DNA of 64,000 nucleotides from Gilliamella sp. WF3-4 (GCF_001690275.1 NZ_LZGW01000017.1:248001-312000), one strand, 5' to 3'; shown: positions 26,999-37,007, numbered from the stretch's first letter. Made by a program: numbers and translations. Notes: a model not told the origin generated them from the sequence alone.

Positions 26999-27169
26999 TT
27001 ACTTCCGTTTAAATCTCTGTTTAGTGCTGTTATTTTTATCGAATTTTCCTATCAGTTTTCGATGATTTCTAATTTTTGTTTTAATTTTTATTTGATTGGT
27101 TTTATTTAAATATAACAATGTGCAAATTAATAACCCAAAATATAAACTTAGCATAATTAATATTGGCAT
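26999..27169 (-). CDS. Small membrane protein, 56 aa, upstream of hemN
   Basis: A 57-codon frame starts at the ATG at 27169 and stops four bases before the hemN ATG. Its N-terminal 20 residues are one hydrophobic helix (PILIMLSLYFGLLICTLLYL). The rest is strongly basic, with 14 Lys or Arg, as expected for a cytoplasmic tail of a single-pass protein. GCGAGCG upstream is a weak ribosome site. Tight coupling to hemN and the clear hydrophobic/basic division support a real gene. I do not recognise it. Confidence 0.55.
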   Translation of the reverse strand: MPILIMLSLYFGLLICTLLYLNKTNQIKIKTKIRNHRKLIGKFDKNNSTKQRFKRK

Positions 27170-27321
27170 TATGATTCGCTCGCTTTTAAGTTATTAATTA
27201 GAGGCATAAAAAATAAAGGTTGTGACATTAAATCACGAGCCGAAACTTAACTATTACAATGGCATTCCAGCTCGCATATCAGAAATATACAATCATGAGT
27301 ATTAATTATATTTTCCTACCA

Positions 27322-27834
27322 TTAGTTTCGTTTTAACAAACTAACAATATCTTCTTTCTTGTCGTCTTGATCTTCAATATCATCAAAATCGTCGTCAGTA
27401 TAACCGAGCTGTTGCATTAACTCATCAATTCGATTTAATTTACTATCAAGATAAGTTTGTTGCTCTTTAGTTAGTTTGCTATTTTGCTCGACTAAATCCA
27501 GTAACTTATCTAATTTTGGATCATTTTCTAGTTGTTCTAACTCTTGTTGTGGAGATAAATTTGATGATAAAACCATTTTAGTTGGTTTAGTAGGTTGTTT
27601 AGCTTGTGTGACATTACTTGAAGTTTCCGTAATTAAGGAAATGGGCTTTTTGCTACCCACACGTGGATCTTTGACTGTTTTTGTCGAATTTTTATTCTTG
27701 TTATTTTCTTGATTATTAAAGCGGGAACCACTTGGCAAACCTTTATGTTTGCGTTTACGCTTTAGTTCACGAGATTCTTCATTGATCTCTTGACGGCTTT
27801 TCTTAGTTTTTTGTTTCGATTTATTTTTTAACAT
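27322..27834 (-). CDS. yihI: Der GTPase-activating protein YihI
   Basis: YihI stimulates GTP hydrolysis by the ribosome-assembly GTPase Der. The sequence has the family layout: a long basic N-terminal tail (KSKQKTKKSRQEINEESREL and RKRKHKGLPSGSRFN), the KDPRVGSKKPI motif near residue 57, and a C-terminal acidic domain (LDSKLNRIDELMQQLGYTDDDFD). It is 170 aa against 169 in E. coli. As in E. coli it is next to hemN, here with the small ORF and about 150 bases between them. Confidence 0.94.
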   Translation of the reverse strand: MLKNKSKQKTKKSRQEINEESRELKRKRKHKGLPSGSRFNNQENNKNKNSTKTVKDPRVGSKKPISLITETSSNVTQAKQPTKPTKMVLSSNLSPQQELEQLENDPKLDKLLDLVEQNSKLTKEQQTYLDSKLNRIDELMQQLGYTDDDFDDIEDQDDKKEDIVSLLKRN

Positions 27835-28003
27835 ACAATCTCAATTTAATACCAGAGTTAAAGATTTAGCTAGTATTTTAACAGTAACTTGACCAGATAG
27901 CTATGATGAAGCATCAATGCTAATTTGTGATTGTAAAAAATGAGATTTATGTATAATCTGAGCCAACTATTTGAGAATTAATTGCAATAGAGAAACATAA
28001 AAC

Positions 28004-28939
28004 ATGAACAATCATTTAAGCCCTTATATGCAATTTAGTCGTAAAGAGTGGGCTAGTTTACGTAATGCAGAGCCAATGACATTAACTTGTGATGAGTTAG
28101 TCTCGCTACAAGGCATTAATGAAGATCTGTCAATGGATGAAGTAAGTGATATCTATCTACCTTTATCTAGATTGCTTAATTATTACATTAGCAATAGTTT
28201 TAGTCGGCAGGCTGTTTTATCTAAATTTTTAGGCAAAAGCCAAAAAATTCCTTATATCATTGGTATAGCAGGAAGCGTTGCTGTGGGGAAAAGTACTACA
28301 GCTCGTGTATTGCAAGCATTATTATCTCGTTGGCCTGAGCATCGCAAAGTGGCTTTGGTGACAACTGATGGTTTTTTATACCCCAACAAATGCCTTGAAG
28401 AACGTGGAATAATGAATAAAAAGGGCTTTCCGCAATCTTATGATATTAAAAAACTGATCAATTTTGTTGCTGATATTAAGTCTGGTCAAGCACAGGTTAA
28501 AGCACCCGTTTATTCTCATTTAGTTTATGATATTGTTCAAGATGAACAAATTATTCTCGATAGCCCTGATATTTTAATTCTTGAGGGATTAAATGTGTTA
28601 CAAGGCGCTGTAAATTATGCACAAGCCAATAATCGTGTTTTTGTTTCTGATTATGTTGATTTCTCAATTTATGTTGATGCCGATGTATCGTTATTACACA
28701 ATTGGTATGTCAATCGTTTTTTAAAATTTAGAGCAGGAGCATTTAGCGATCCCAATTCTTATTTTAATCACTACTCAAAATTGCCAGAGCAAGAAGCGCT
28801 TAACATCGCAAACCGTCTTTGGCATGAAATTAATGAATTGAATTTAATAGAAAACATCCTACCAACAAGGGAAAGAGCCAGCCTTATCCTAACCAAAGGT
28901 AAAGATCATAAAGTTGATTGTGTTCAATTAAGAAAATAA
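28004..28939 (+). CDS. coaA: Pantothenate kinase, type I
   Basis: CoaA phosphorylates pantothenate, the first committed step of coenzyme A synthesis. The P-loop is [12 protein letters not shown] near residue 93. [25 protein letters not shown] and [22 protein letters not shown] are CoaA signatures. The length of 311 aa matches E. coli (316). It is divergent from yihI and followed after 25 bases by a DUF1090 gene. Confidence 0.97.
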   Translation: MNNHLSPYMQFSRKEWASLRNAEPMTLTCDELVSLQGINEDLSMDEVSDIYLPLSRLLNYYISNSFSRQAVLSKFLGKSQKIPYIIGIAGSVAVGKSTTARVLQALLSRWPEHRKVALVTTDGFLYPNKCLEERGIMNKKGFPQSYDIKKLINFVADIKSGQAQVKAPVYSHLVYDIVQDEQIILDSPDILILEGLNVLQGAVNYAQANNRVFVSDYVDFSIYVDADVSLLHNWYVNRFLKFRAGAFSDPNSYFNHYSKLPEQEALNIANRLWHEINELNLIENILPTRERASLILTKGKDHKVDCVQLRK

Positions 28940-28964
28940 TTTAAAAAGGGGGGAGAAGATCGAT

Positions 28965-29402
28965 ATGAAATTAACAATAAGATCAATTTGTAAGTTAATT
29001 TTTTTAGTATTAACAGCTATCGCTTTTATACCTAATATTTATGCAGCAAATCATGACGAATATCAAGGTGTAACTTGTTTTAGCAAAAAACACATTATGG
29101 AAAAACAAATTGATGAGGCAAAAAAGGCGGGTAACTTGCGCCAAGCTCAAGGGCTTGAAAAAGCATTACATGATATCAATACATATTGTAATGATGATGA
29201 TTTAAAAGCTAAATACACCGAAAAAGTAATTGAAAAGACTAAAAAAGTTGCCGAAAAAGAGCAAGCTTTAGCTAAAGCGCAAGCAAAAGGAGACGCCCAA
29301 AAAATAGCTAAACAAAAGCTAAAATTAAGTGAAACTCAAAAAGAATTGAACGAAGCTAAAACTAAATTAGCTGAATTTTATGAAGAAATTAAAGCTAAAT
29401 AA
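28965..29402 (+). CDS. Periplasmic DUF1090 protein (YqjC-like)
   Basis: A 27-residue signal peptide ends near IYAANHDEY. The mature part has two cysteines (TCFSKKH and YCNDDDL), which probably form a disulfide as in DUF1090/YqjC, followed by a helical charged C-terminus (about residues 80-145) predicted to be coiled coil. The function of the family is unknown. A GGGGGAG ribosome site precedes the ATG. It may be read from the coaA transcript. Confidence 0.85.
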   Translation: MKLTIRSICKLIFLVLTAIAFIPNIYAANHDEYQGVTCFSKKHIMEKQIDEAKKAGNLRQAQGLEKALHDINTYCNDDDLKAKYTEKVIEKTKKVAEKEQALAKAQAKGDAQKIAKQKLKLSETQKELNEAKTKLAEFYEEIKAK

Positions 29403-29490
29403 CAATTGTATTATTTTGAAAAATAGTTGTATTATAATTGACCAAAATAAGATTTGAATTATTTTAATCTAAAAAATATAAAGAAATATA

Positions 29491-30585
29491 ATGGAAAACG
29501 TATCTAAAATTAGGCAATGTATTAAGGTTGCCACTCAAGGTTTTATTGGTCGAGAACAACTAGCTGAACTTATCATCCTTGCTGCAATTGCTAAAGAGCA
29601 TTTATTAGTCATTGGAGCACCTGGTACAGCGAAAAGTGCGGTAGTAAGGCGTATAGCTAAAACGATGAATGGTCAGTATTTTGAATATTTGTTAGGTCGA
29701 TTTACCGAACCTTCAGAACTTTTTGGAACCGTTGATCTTAAAAAACTTCGTGAAGGAAAGGTTGAAACAGATACTAGTGGTATGTTACCAGAGGCAGAAA
29801 TTGTTTTTTTAGATGAAGTTTTTTTAGGTTCAACTGCAATTTTAAATACATTATTAGGTATTTTAAATGAACGCCAATTTCGGCGAGGTCACACGAAAAT
29901 CACCTGCCCGTTAAAAATTTGTATTGCCGCATCAAATAGCTTGCCTGATGATGATGGTTTGGCTGCTTTTGCAGATCGCTTTTTACTCCATCTTTTTGTT
30001 GAACCTGTTGCAGATAACTTCATCGAAGATATGCTTGCTGGTGGTTGGCAAGCCGAATATGCTGAAATAGATTCTTCCTTATCTTTAGATGAACTTGCTG
30101 AGCTAAGTGAGCAAGTCAAAAATGTTAATCTTGATAAAATTTTTTCGCCGTTTGCGGATGCAATTAGATTACTCCGACAAAATGGCGTTAGCTTATCGGA
30201 TAGGCGTGTAGTTAAAACACTAAAGCTTATTGCAGCAGCAGCTTTGGTTAATGGAAGGCTTGAGGCTGAAAAACAAGATTTATGGCCACTGTTTTATGTT
30301 TTACCTACCATTGATACGCAGCAGAGAGGGCAAGAGATATTAAAAGATGTCTTTACATTATCTAATAATTCTCAACTTTTTTATGCTACGGAGTCAGCAG
30401 CTCAACAACCCAACGCTCGTTTAGAAAGATTGATAGAGCTTGCTACACATTGTGTAAATAATGATGCTCAACAAATAGAAAGTGTCTTACGTGAAATTGA
30501 TGCCAATTATTCCGTTGATACCATTCCAGAGCAACTAAAGCAGTTAAGAACGCAATTAATTGATTTGATAGCCCAGAATGTGTAG
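29491..30585 (+). CDS. MoxR-family AAA+ ATPase of a MoxR-vWA-propeller system
   Basis: This is a MoxR-type AAA+ ATPase, a class that remodels or loads partner vWA proteins. Walker A is GAPGTAKS (42-49), Walker B IVFLDEVFLG (from 104), sensor 1 Asn149 in AASNS, and the arginine finger lies in ADRF (163). A helical lid with SLSDRRVVKTLKLIAAAALV near 230 fits RavA/MoxR. It begins a four-gene unit. Its stop overlaps the start of the next gene by 8 bases, and the two genes after that are also overlapping or 3 bases apart. A TATAAT at 29433-29438 may be the -10 of the unit. Overall it matches the predicted MoxR-vWA-beta-propeller (bpX) systems. Confidence 0.9.
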   Translation: MENVSKIRQCIKVATQGFIGREQLAELIILAAIAKEHLLVIGAPGTAKSAVVRRIAKTMNGQYFEYLLGRFTEPSELFGTVDLKKLREGKVETDTSGMLPEAEIVFLDEVFLGSTAILNTLLGILNERQFRRGHTKITCPLKICIAASNSLPDDDGLAAFADRFLLHLFVEPVADNFIEDMLAGGWQAEYAEIDSSLSLDELAELSEQVKNVNLDKIFSPFADAIRLLRQNGVSLSDRRVVKTLKLIAAAALVNGRLEAEKQDLWPLFYVLPTIDTQQRGQEILKDVFTLSNNSQLFYATESAAQQPNARLERLIELATHCVNNDAQQIESVLREIDANYSVDTIPEQLKQLRTQLIDLIAQNV

Positions 30586-31000
30586 TGATACTTATATTCA
30601 ATGGCATTGGCAACTTAATAATGATCCAGTAGTACCTGTCGCTGTGGTTGCTTGGAATGATGTTGTCCCACGCTTGTTTAATCATCTTAGACAAAACTTA
30701 AGTAAATATGATTTATCTAAATATCAATTTGTTAAAGGTGATAATTTTGTTGTGATTATTGGTGAATCCTCGTTATTACCATGGGTAAATGGTGTGCAAT
30801 ATGCGATGATTGATAGCCAAGAACCACGGCTTTGGTTACCATGCCATGCTAAACCGTCGATATCTTTGTTTTTATTGGCTGAAGCTATTGGTTATAAGTT
30901 TAAATGTGAGCAGATGCTTTTATGGGATCAGCCTAAAGCGGTTATTCCTTTAGCTAAAAAGTGGCCATTAACCAAAGAGTTTCTTGAATATGTCAAATAA
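30578..31000 (+). CDS. Small accessory protein of the MoxR-vWA-propeller system
   Basis: This 140-residue protein has no signal or membrane segment and many Trp and Leu residues (YIQWHWQLN, VVAWNDVVPRLF, LPWVNGVQYAMI, LWLPCHAKPS). It starts inside the moxR stop region and its own stop overlaps the vWA gene, so translation of the three is coupled. In the bpX ternary systems a small protein of this size follows MoxR. I believe it corresponds to a domain named bpX5, but I cannot verify the number. It may bridge the ATPase and the vWA protein. Confidence 0.7.
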   Translation: MCSDTYIQWHWQLNNDPVVPVAVVAWNDVVPRLFNHLRQNLSKYDLSKYQFVKGDNFVVIIGESSLLPWVNGVQYAMIDSQEPRLWLPCHAKPSISLFLLAEAIGYKFKCEQMLLWDQPKAVIPLAKKWPLTKEFLEYVK

Positions 31001-32756
31001 TCCATTACCCAAACCGTTTCGAGCTTGGCAACCTTGGTTATCATGGTTCGATGAAAATTTGCAACCGATAGTAGCGGATCTACTTTTACAACTTAATAAC
31101 CTGTTAGGACCAACAAAAGAAAGCCGATGGAAAGATCAACAATTTTTATCAGGTTTAGGGGATTTAAAAAAACGTGGCAGCTATGATCATTTATTGACAA
31201 GTGAATGGTTAATAGCGGAAGAAGAACCTGATGAATTTATTCGCCGAGCAGTGAGTTATGAGCATCTTTTTTTTACCCCTATGCAAGAAAAGTCCAAGGC
31301 GAATGGCGTTATTATTGCTTTATTTGATTGTGGTATTCTACAATTAGGTGTATCTCGCCTTGTTCACCTAATTTTGATGTTATTGTTAGAGATTCGTTCT
31401 CATAATCACCAAAGTCAGTTTTATTGGGGCATTATTCAAAATCGGCCTAATTTAAGATTATTTAAAGATATTGGCGATCTAAGATGTTTACTAAACAAGC
31501 GGACTACAACGCTTGCAACGGATAAAATGTATCGTCATTGGGCTAATTATTTTGAACAGTCGGAACAAATTTACGATGAATGTTGGTTAATTGGTGCGAA
31601 TCCCCCTTTTACAGCTTTTTCAACACACCAAGTTAATATTGAACGATTAATTAAATCACCTGAAAAACTATCGGTAACAATAAATAGCAAAATAATGTCA
31701 AAACACTGTTATTTAAGCTTACCCGCTCCAATATTTTGTGAAAAAATGTTAGCGGGGCAATTTGCTAGCAATAGTGACTATGCAGAAATAATACAGCAGT
31801 CTGTTGTTCCAATAAATATTGGATTTAATCCAATTATTTCGGCAAATGGTAAATGTATTTTGACATTAAACCTTGATAGTACAATGGCTTATTGTATTAA
31901 CATTACAGGGATCCATTCGCCTAAAAAAAATTGTCGGATTCAATATCACCACTTAAGTGGCTCTGTATTAGGGATGGATTTAAAAGGAAAGCGAATTGTG
32001 GCACTGCTTCACGATCAGCAAAGGCTATTTTTATGGCAGGCCAATAGTGGAAGGTTTGAGCTGGTCGAAAACCTGAATATAGATAAAGACAAACCATTAA
32101 TTGCCTTTTTGGGATTATATAATGTACATGGGTCCACTTTTTTGTTTATTGATTCGAATAGTTTGTTGTGTTCTTTATATTTTTTACCTAAAAAGAATGA
32201 AGTAATTTCACTTCAAACTATTAATAAAAATGTTGTGGCACTATTTAAATTGCATGATAGTGCTGCTTATTATTTCTATTTTGATGATCAAAATAGACTC
32301 TGTTTAACAGGTTATAATGCAGGTACTTATACTTATCGTTTGGTTGGAATTAAACATAAGTCTAATTTGCAGTACCTTCTTACGGCTGAACAATTATGGC
32401 TAAAAGGTTTTGGTCGTTTAGCGATTGGTGATGGGCAACTGTGGCGTGTATTTACCGCTGAAAAAGAGTCGATGCATGTTACTGTACCTAATGAATGGCT
32501 TGTATTTGGATTGTTTTATGACTCGTATGATGGTAGAACCCACTTTTTAGTGATAAATCATGATAAAAAGCAAGTTGCGCTATTTGATTATGTCACTAAT
32601 AGCATAAATATTTGTTTGCGTTCACCACATAAGATCGTAAGTTATAGTTATAACTCATTAGCTAAATCATTTACAGTCACTACTGACGCAGGTGAATTAA
32701 TATTATATTCATTTATAACACAATCTATGCGATTAAAATTAAGTAAAATTGATTAA
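30990..32756 (+). CDS. Degenerate vWA plus beta-propeller protein
   Basis: The N-terminal 100 residues are helical. A vWA-like Rossmann domain spans about 105-205: strand VIIALFDCG, helix SRLVHLILMLLLEI, strand QFYWGIIQN, strand ECWLIGANP. The metal-site Asp113 remains but the DxSxS serines are replaced (DCGIL), so metal binding is doubtful. From about 270 to the end, repeated four-strand patterns (ISANGKCILTLNLDSTMAYCINI, GKRIVALLHDQQRLFLWQANSG, GELILYSF) indicate a beta-propeller. I start at ATG 30990 (588 aa), which overlaps the previous stop by 11 bases. It is the expected partner of the MoxR ATPase. Confidence 0.75.
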   Translation: MSNNPLPKPFRAWQPWLSWFDENLQPIVADLLLQLNNLLGPTKESRWKDQQFLSGLGDLKKRGSYDHLLTSEWLIAEEEPDEFIRRAVSYEHLFFTPMQEKSKANGVIIALFDCGILQLGVSRLVHLILMLLLEIRSHNHQSQFYWGIIQNRPNLRLFKDIGDLRCLLNKRTTTLATDKMYRHWANYFEQSEQIYDECWLIGANPPFTAFSTHQVNIERLIKSPEKLSVTINSKIMSKHCYLSLPAPIFCEKMLAGQFASNSDYAEIIQQSVVPINIGFNPIISANGKCILTLNLDSTMAYCINITGIHSPKKNCRIQYHHLSGSVLGMDLKGKRIVALLHDQQRLFLWQANSGRFELVENLNIDKDKPLIAFLGLYNVHGSTFLFIDSNSLLCSLYFLPKKNEVISLQTINKNVVALFKLHDSAAYYFYFDDQNRLCLTGYNAGTYTYRLVGIKHKSNLQYLLTAEQLWLKGFGRLAIGDGQLWRVFTAEKESMHVTVPNEWLVFGLFYDSYDGRTHFLVINHDKKQVALFDYVTNSINICLRSPHKIVSYSYNSLAKSFTVTTDAGELILYSFITQSMRLKLSKID

Positions 32757-32759
32757 TAT

Positions 32760-35717
32760 ATGACAAATACGGTTAACTTCATACGAACCCCGACTTTAAA
32801 GGGGACACAAAATATTGCTGGTATATGGTTTCCTGCTCAATGGTTTGATAGCGTACAACGACGACGGTTATTAATAAAATATTGGTTTTTAGGGTGTTCA
32901 ATTTATCAATTTAAACAAGGTGATTTACTGAAATTTTCAACCACAAAAATGCTTAATTGTGATGGCTTGGAAGGTTGGCCACTAATTTTTCAAAATGGCA
33001 TTTTGTGCTCCACCTTTTTGCCTGACAAATTTGAATTAAAAGTAGCGTATTATGATTTAGTGTTAGTTTCGGGTAATGCAATTACTTCATACAGTTATGA
33101 CGATGCAATTAAAATCGATCCTGCTCAGTGGGTAGATTTAGATAAATATCAATTATTTGAAACAGAAGATTATACTATTGAAGTTGTTTATGATGATTTG
33201 CTTGACTTTACAGAAGATGGTAAACCCATTGGCCAAATATTTGATGGTAAAATACCCTCTCCAAGCCCTAAAATGATGAGATATATTAATGAGCAAAGGG
33301 AAAAAAGCCAGCAAAAAAATTTTGATCAACAGACTAACTCTAGCGCTACTAATGCAGCGGAAAAAAGAAAGCCTTTTCCCTTATGGATTTATTTTGTATT
33401 TACATTTATATTTATATTTATATTGTTAAGATTATTGGCGATTTTTAGATATAAAAATTCAGATACTGTTTCGGCTTTGCAAGACTCCCCTATTAATAAT
33501 AATTATCAAATTTTAGCTACTTTATTGTTAACTTTGGGGGGAGTTATCTTATTTGCTATGGTTATTAGCATGATAATCAAAACTGTCAAATATGCTAAAG
33601 CAATTAAACGAGGAGAGATTTCTAATAAAATTAAAGTAAAAACATTTGCTTACAAGATAAAGAGTAGTGATTTGCCGCAAACTTATAATCCTAATAGTTC
33701 TCCTTTGCCTGCTCGTCAGAATCGCGAAAAACAAAAACCAAGCCGATGGCGTAATTATTTATCATTATTTTCAATAGTTTCTAAACTAAGCCATTTGATT
33801 GCGCTTCGGCAAGGTAATTATATCGAAACCATGTTAAAAAAGTTTGAGCAAGGTAACTTAGAAGACGCTTTACGCTATGCAATTCCGATTAATAACAATA
33901 GCCCTTCAAAAGGGCAAGCTTTTGGTGTCCCTAAACCGCGTAATAAATTATCTTTGAGCGAGTCGGTTTATGGTAATTCATCATCAATCTATCTTGAGGA
34001 GAAATTACAAAAGCATTTGCAGGTTTTGTATCAGCAGAGTTTTGAAAAATTAGCCAAACAAGATCGAGTGGAAGAGGCGGTTTTTGTTTTGGTTGAATTG
34101 TTAAATAATTTGGATGAAGGCTTAGAATTTTTAATGCAAAGAAAGCGTTACAAACAAGCCATGGAATTAGCTATTGCGCGTGATGCAAAACCTGAATTAA
34201 TCATAAAACTTTGCTGTTTAGCAAATGATTGGAATAAAGCAGTGATGATAGCAAGGCGTGATAATGCTTTTGCTAATGCTATTTTGATGCTTGAAAAAGA
34301 TCAACCAGAAATAGTGGATAGGTTAAGATTAGAATGGGCAAATGCATTGGCTGATCGAGCGGAATGGTTAGCAGCGATAGATGTTATTTGGCCATTACCA
34401 AAATATCGTTATCTTGCTGAAGAATGGTTTAATAACATTGATAAACTAGATGCACAGGCAATAGATGCAAAAGCAATAGTTAAACGTTTAATATTAATGC
34501 CTGAGTCGATTGATAAACTTGAAGATCGCTTGACGGAGATAAAAAATAACCCAGATTTTTATCAAAAAAGATTAGGTATTGCTCAACAAATATTAGAACA
34601 ACAACAATATATTGAAAATTTACGAAGTTTGTTACGTGTATTGATTAACAATATTCTAGCTGATGTAGTCACTTATCCAAATGAATTTACCAAAGTAGAT
34701 ATAGCAAAGTTGATTGAGCTCACTCAAGATAAATCTTTAAAAATTGATATGCCCAATTCTTCGTTAACTTTAGCAAGACATAAGCCTTTATTAGAATCTA
34801 ATCGGCTTCTTCTTTATATTTGCCCAGAAGCAGGTTACCGTTCAATTTATCATATGGCTGTCTTGACTGATAATAATTATTTATTGGCGTTAGGTGAAGC
34901 AGGCATCATTAAAGTTGATAGGCAAGGTAAACAACTTGCTCATTTTATGATTCCAGCTGAAAGATTAGTGATATCTCATAATCGTTTACAGGTTTTGGCA
35001 TTGGTAAAAAGAAATAACTATTACCGTATTCATAAACTTGATTTAAGTACTGGCAAATTCATTGATTTAGGTGTTGTCCAATTTCAGCAATGTCATTGGA
35101 CATTTGATGGTATCAATTGGACAATTGTTAATAATAACTGTATTGAAGTGATTAATATAGGCAATACACTAGCGGTTGTTTGGCGAGTCGATTTATCGCC
35201 TAATTCTGTGTTACAAATAGCAATAAAAGATCATCAAGAGGCAATATTAACAGTTAATCCTGAGAATTGTTGTGAAGCATTTTACTATAGTATTCCTGAA
35301 CGTAGACTAATAAATAGACGAGATATTGAAAATGATGGTGATAACGTATTGTTAAGTGATGAGTTAAGAATATCATATTTAAAATATGATTATATAACCA
35401 ATCAATTATCACATGTTTTTAATAAATTTAACTATGAAGTAATTCCATTAACGATGAGTGAGAAACAATTTAAGAATCTTCATGTTTTAGCAATTGGTCA
35501 GATAATTGCGCTGTGTGTGAATCAAGAAGATAGTATTGGTTATAATATTCATTTATATCACCCTGATAGCAACCAGATAAAAATGATCATTAATTGGCAT
35601 TCATCAATGCCTGTTTCTGGTTTTTGCATTGATGGTGAATATTGTTTCTTTGATAAACAAGGTCGAGTATTACACGTTAACGTTAAGGAAAATAAAGTGA
35701 CCTCGTTTTCGATTTAA
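32760..35717 (+). CDS. Two-TM protein with alpha-solenoid and beta-propeller (bpX6-like)
   Basis: This 985-residue protein has an N-terminal domain (1-170) with GIWFPAQWFDSVQRRRLLIK, DLLKF and GWPLIF, a pattern I recall from the bpX6 domain of MoxR-vWA-propeller systems. Membrane helices lie at about 207-229 and 251-274. A helical solenoid (about 340-660: NLEDALRYA, RYKQAMELAIARDAKPELIIKL, NDWNKAVMIARRDN) resembles TPR or clathrin-type repeats. A C-terminal beta-propeller spans about 690-985. The anchoring helices put the complex at the inner membrane. It starts three bases after the vWA gene and ends the unit. Confidence 0.75.
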   Translation: MTNTVNFIRTPTLKGTQNIAGIWFPAQWFDSVQRRRLLIKYWFLGCSIYQFKQGDLLKFSTTKMLNCDGLEGWPLIFQNGILCSTFLPDKFELKVAYYDLVLVSGNAITSYSYDDAIKIDPAQWVDLDKYQLFETEDYTIEVVYDDLLDFTEDGKPIGQIFDGKIPSPSPKMMRYINEQREKSQQKNFDQQTNSSATNAAEKRKPFPLWIYFVFTFIFIFILLRLLAIFRYKNSDTVSALQDSPINNNYQILATLLLTLGGVILFAMVISMIIKTVKYAKAIKRGEISNKIKVKTFAYKIKSSDLPQTYNPNSSPLPARQNREKQKPSRWRNYLSLFSIVSKLSHLIALRQGNYIETMLKKFEQGNLEDALRYAIPINNNSPSKGQAFGVPKPRNKLSLSESVYGNSSSIYLEEKLQKHLQVLYQQSFEKLAKQDRVEEAVFVLVELLNNLDEGLEFLMQRKRYKQAMELAIARDAKPELIIKLCCLANDWNKAVMIARRDNAFANAILMLEKDQPEIVDRLRLEWANALADRAEWLAAIDVIWPLPKYRYLAEEWFNNIDKLDAQAIDAKAIVKRLILMPESIDKLEDRLTEIKNNPDFYQKRLGIAQQILEQQQYIENLRSLLRVLINNILADVVTYPNEFTKVDIAKLIELTQDKSLKIDMPNSSLTLARHKPLLESNRLLLYICPEAGYRSIYHMAVLTDNNYLLALGEAGIIKVDRQGKQLAHFMIPAERLVISHNRLQVLALVKRNNYYRIHKLDLSTGKFIDLGVVQFQQCHWTFDGINWTIVNNNCIEVINIGNTLAVVWRVDLSPNSVLQIAIKDHQEAILTVNPENCCEAFYYSIPERRLINRRDIENDGDNVLLSDELRISYLKYDYITNQLSHVFNKFNYEVIPLTMSEKQFKNLHVLAIGQIIALCVNQEDSIGYNIHLYHPDSNQIKMIINWHSSMPVSGFCIDGEYCFFDKQGRVLHVNVKENKVTSFSI

Positions 35718-35805
35718 CATTAATAGGTGAGAATTTGGATAAATTAATGGCGCCTTAATGGCACTAGACTTTTTTATTTAAAAAGAGTATGGTGTGCGCT
35801 TTGTT

Positions 35806-35843
35806 ACGTGGTTCGTGAACCTCCCACGCTAAAAAACTAAGGA
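35806..35843 (+). promoter_or_regulatory. preQ1-I riboswitch upstream of queF
   Basis: P1 is CGTGG (35807-35811) with CCACG (35824-35828). The loop begins TTC and contains AACC just before the 3' arm. The A-rich tail AAAAAACTAA (35831-35840) forms the pseudoknot. This matches the preQ1 class I aptamer. The tail runs directly into AAGGA, the queF ribosome site (ATG at 35849), so ligand binding should block translation. preQ1 is the product of QueF, which gives feedback control. Confidence 0.9.
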
Positions 35844-35848
35844 AAATT

Positions 35849-36322
35849 ATGAATAAAGTTACACTACTTGGCGATCAATCTGTTCGCTATCCTACAACCT
35901 ATTGTCCTGAAATACTCGAAACGTTCGATAATAAACACCCAACTAACGATTATTTTGTTAAGTTCAATTGTCCAGAATTTACTAGCCTTTGTCCTATCAC
36001 TGGGCAGCCTGACTTTGCGACGATTTATATTTCATACGTACCTAATATTAAAATGGTTGAAAGTAAGTCGCTCAAGCTATATCTCTTTAGCTTTCGTAAT
36101 CATGGTGATTACCACGAAGATTGCATCAATATTATTATGAAAGATCTTATTAAACTAATGGATCCTAAATATATTGAAGTCTGGGGAAAATTTACCCCTC
36201 GCGGCGGAATCTCTATCGATCCTTATGCAAATTATGGTAAAGCCGGCACTAATTGGGAACAAATAGCGATGAGCCGTTTGGCTAATCACGATCTTTATCC
36301 TGAAAAAGTCGATAATCGCTAA
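35849..36322 (+). CDS. queF: NADPH-dependent preQ0 reductase QueF (short type)
   Basis: QueF reduces the nitrile of 7-cyano-7-deazaguanine (preQ0) to preQ1 in queuosine synthesis. The covalent catalytic Cys48 and Asp55 lie in [13 protein letters not shown]. The QueF motif [15 protein letters not shown] binds NADPH, and HEDCIN follows. At 157 residues it is the single-domain type found in Bacillus, not the 282-residue tandem type of E. coli. It is the first gene of queF-queC-yhhQ behind a preQ1 riboswitch. Confidence 0.96.
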   Translation: MNKVTLLGDQSVRYPTTYCPEILETFDNKHPTNDYFVKFNCPEFTSLCPITGQPDFATIYISYVPNIKMVESKSLKLYLFSFRNHGDYHEDCINIIMKDLIKLMDPKYIEVWGKFTPRGGISIDPYANYGKAGTNWEQIAMSRLANHDLYPEKVDNR

Positions 36323-36350
36323 TTCAATTTACCCTAACAGGAAACTCTCA

Positions 36351-37007
36351 ATGCAAACTCGTAAAGCACTAGTGATATTTTCTGGTGGGCAGGATTCTAC
36401 TACCTGTTTACTGCAAGCCATTGCTGATTATGGTCGTGAAAACGTCGAAACCATCAGCTTTCAATATGGTCAACGTCATGCTATTGAACTTGAAAAAGCC
36501 AAGTGGATTGTTGAAGATCTTGGCGTTAAGCAAACCGTGGTGGATACCTCGGTGATTAAACAGACGACCAATAATGCTTTGATTGATGATTCACAACAAA
36601 TCACCGCAGCCAAAGAAGGCGATTACCCTAATACTTTTGTGGATGGACGTAATATGCTGTTTTTGCTTTTGGCTGGTTGTCATGCCAAGCAACACGGTAT
36701 TAGTGACATTATTATTGGCGTTTGTGAAACCGATTTTAGTGGCTACCCTGATTGTCGTGATATTTTTATTAAATCAATGAATGTATCGATGAATCTTGCT
36801 ATGGATTATAATTTCAATCTCATTACCCCTTTGATGTATTTGACTAAAGCTCAAACATGGGAAATGGCTGATAAACTAGGTTATTTGGATTATGTCCGCG
36901 ACCATACTCATACTTGTTATTACGGAGTTGATGGTGGATGCGGCAAATGCCCGAGCTGTATTCTTCGAGATAAAGGATTAACACAATACCTTAATCATTC
37001 AAATTAA
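36351..37007 (+). CDS. queC: 7-cyano-7-deazaguanine synthase
   Basis: QueC is an ATP-dependent ligase that converts 7-carboxy-7-deazaguanine to preQ0, the substrate of QueF. The PP-loop is [11 protein letters not shown] near residue 10. Four zinc cysteines sit at the C-terminus in [26 protein letters not shown] and [14 protein letters not shown] are family motifs. The length of 218 aa is short but normal (E. coli 231). It follows queF by 28 bases with AGGAAA as ribosome site. Confidence 0.96.
   Translation: MQTRKALVIFSGGQDSTTCLLQAIADYGRENVETISFQYGQRHAIELEKAKWIVEDLGVKQTVVDTSVIKQTTNNALIDDSQQITAAKEGDYPNTFVDGRNMLFLLLAGCHAKQHGISDIIIGVCETDFSGYPDCRDIFIKSMNVSMNLAMDYNFNLITPLMYLTKAQTWEMADKLGYLDYVRDHTHTCYYGVDGGCGKCPSCILRDKGLTQYLNHSN

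Noticed and set aside
27215-27240. CRP-like TGTGA...TCACG near the hemN small ORF
   Set aside because: The half-sites are seven bases apart instead of six and the second half is imperfect.
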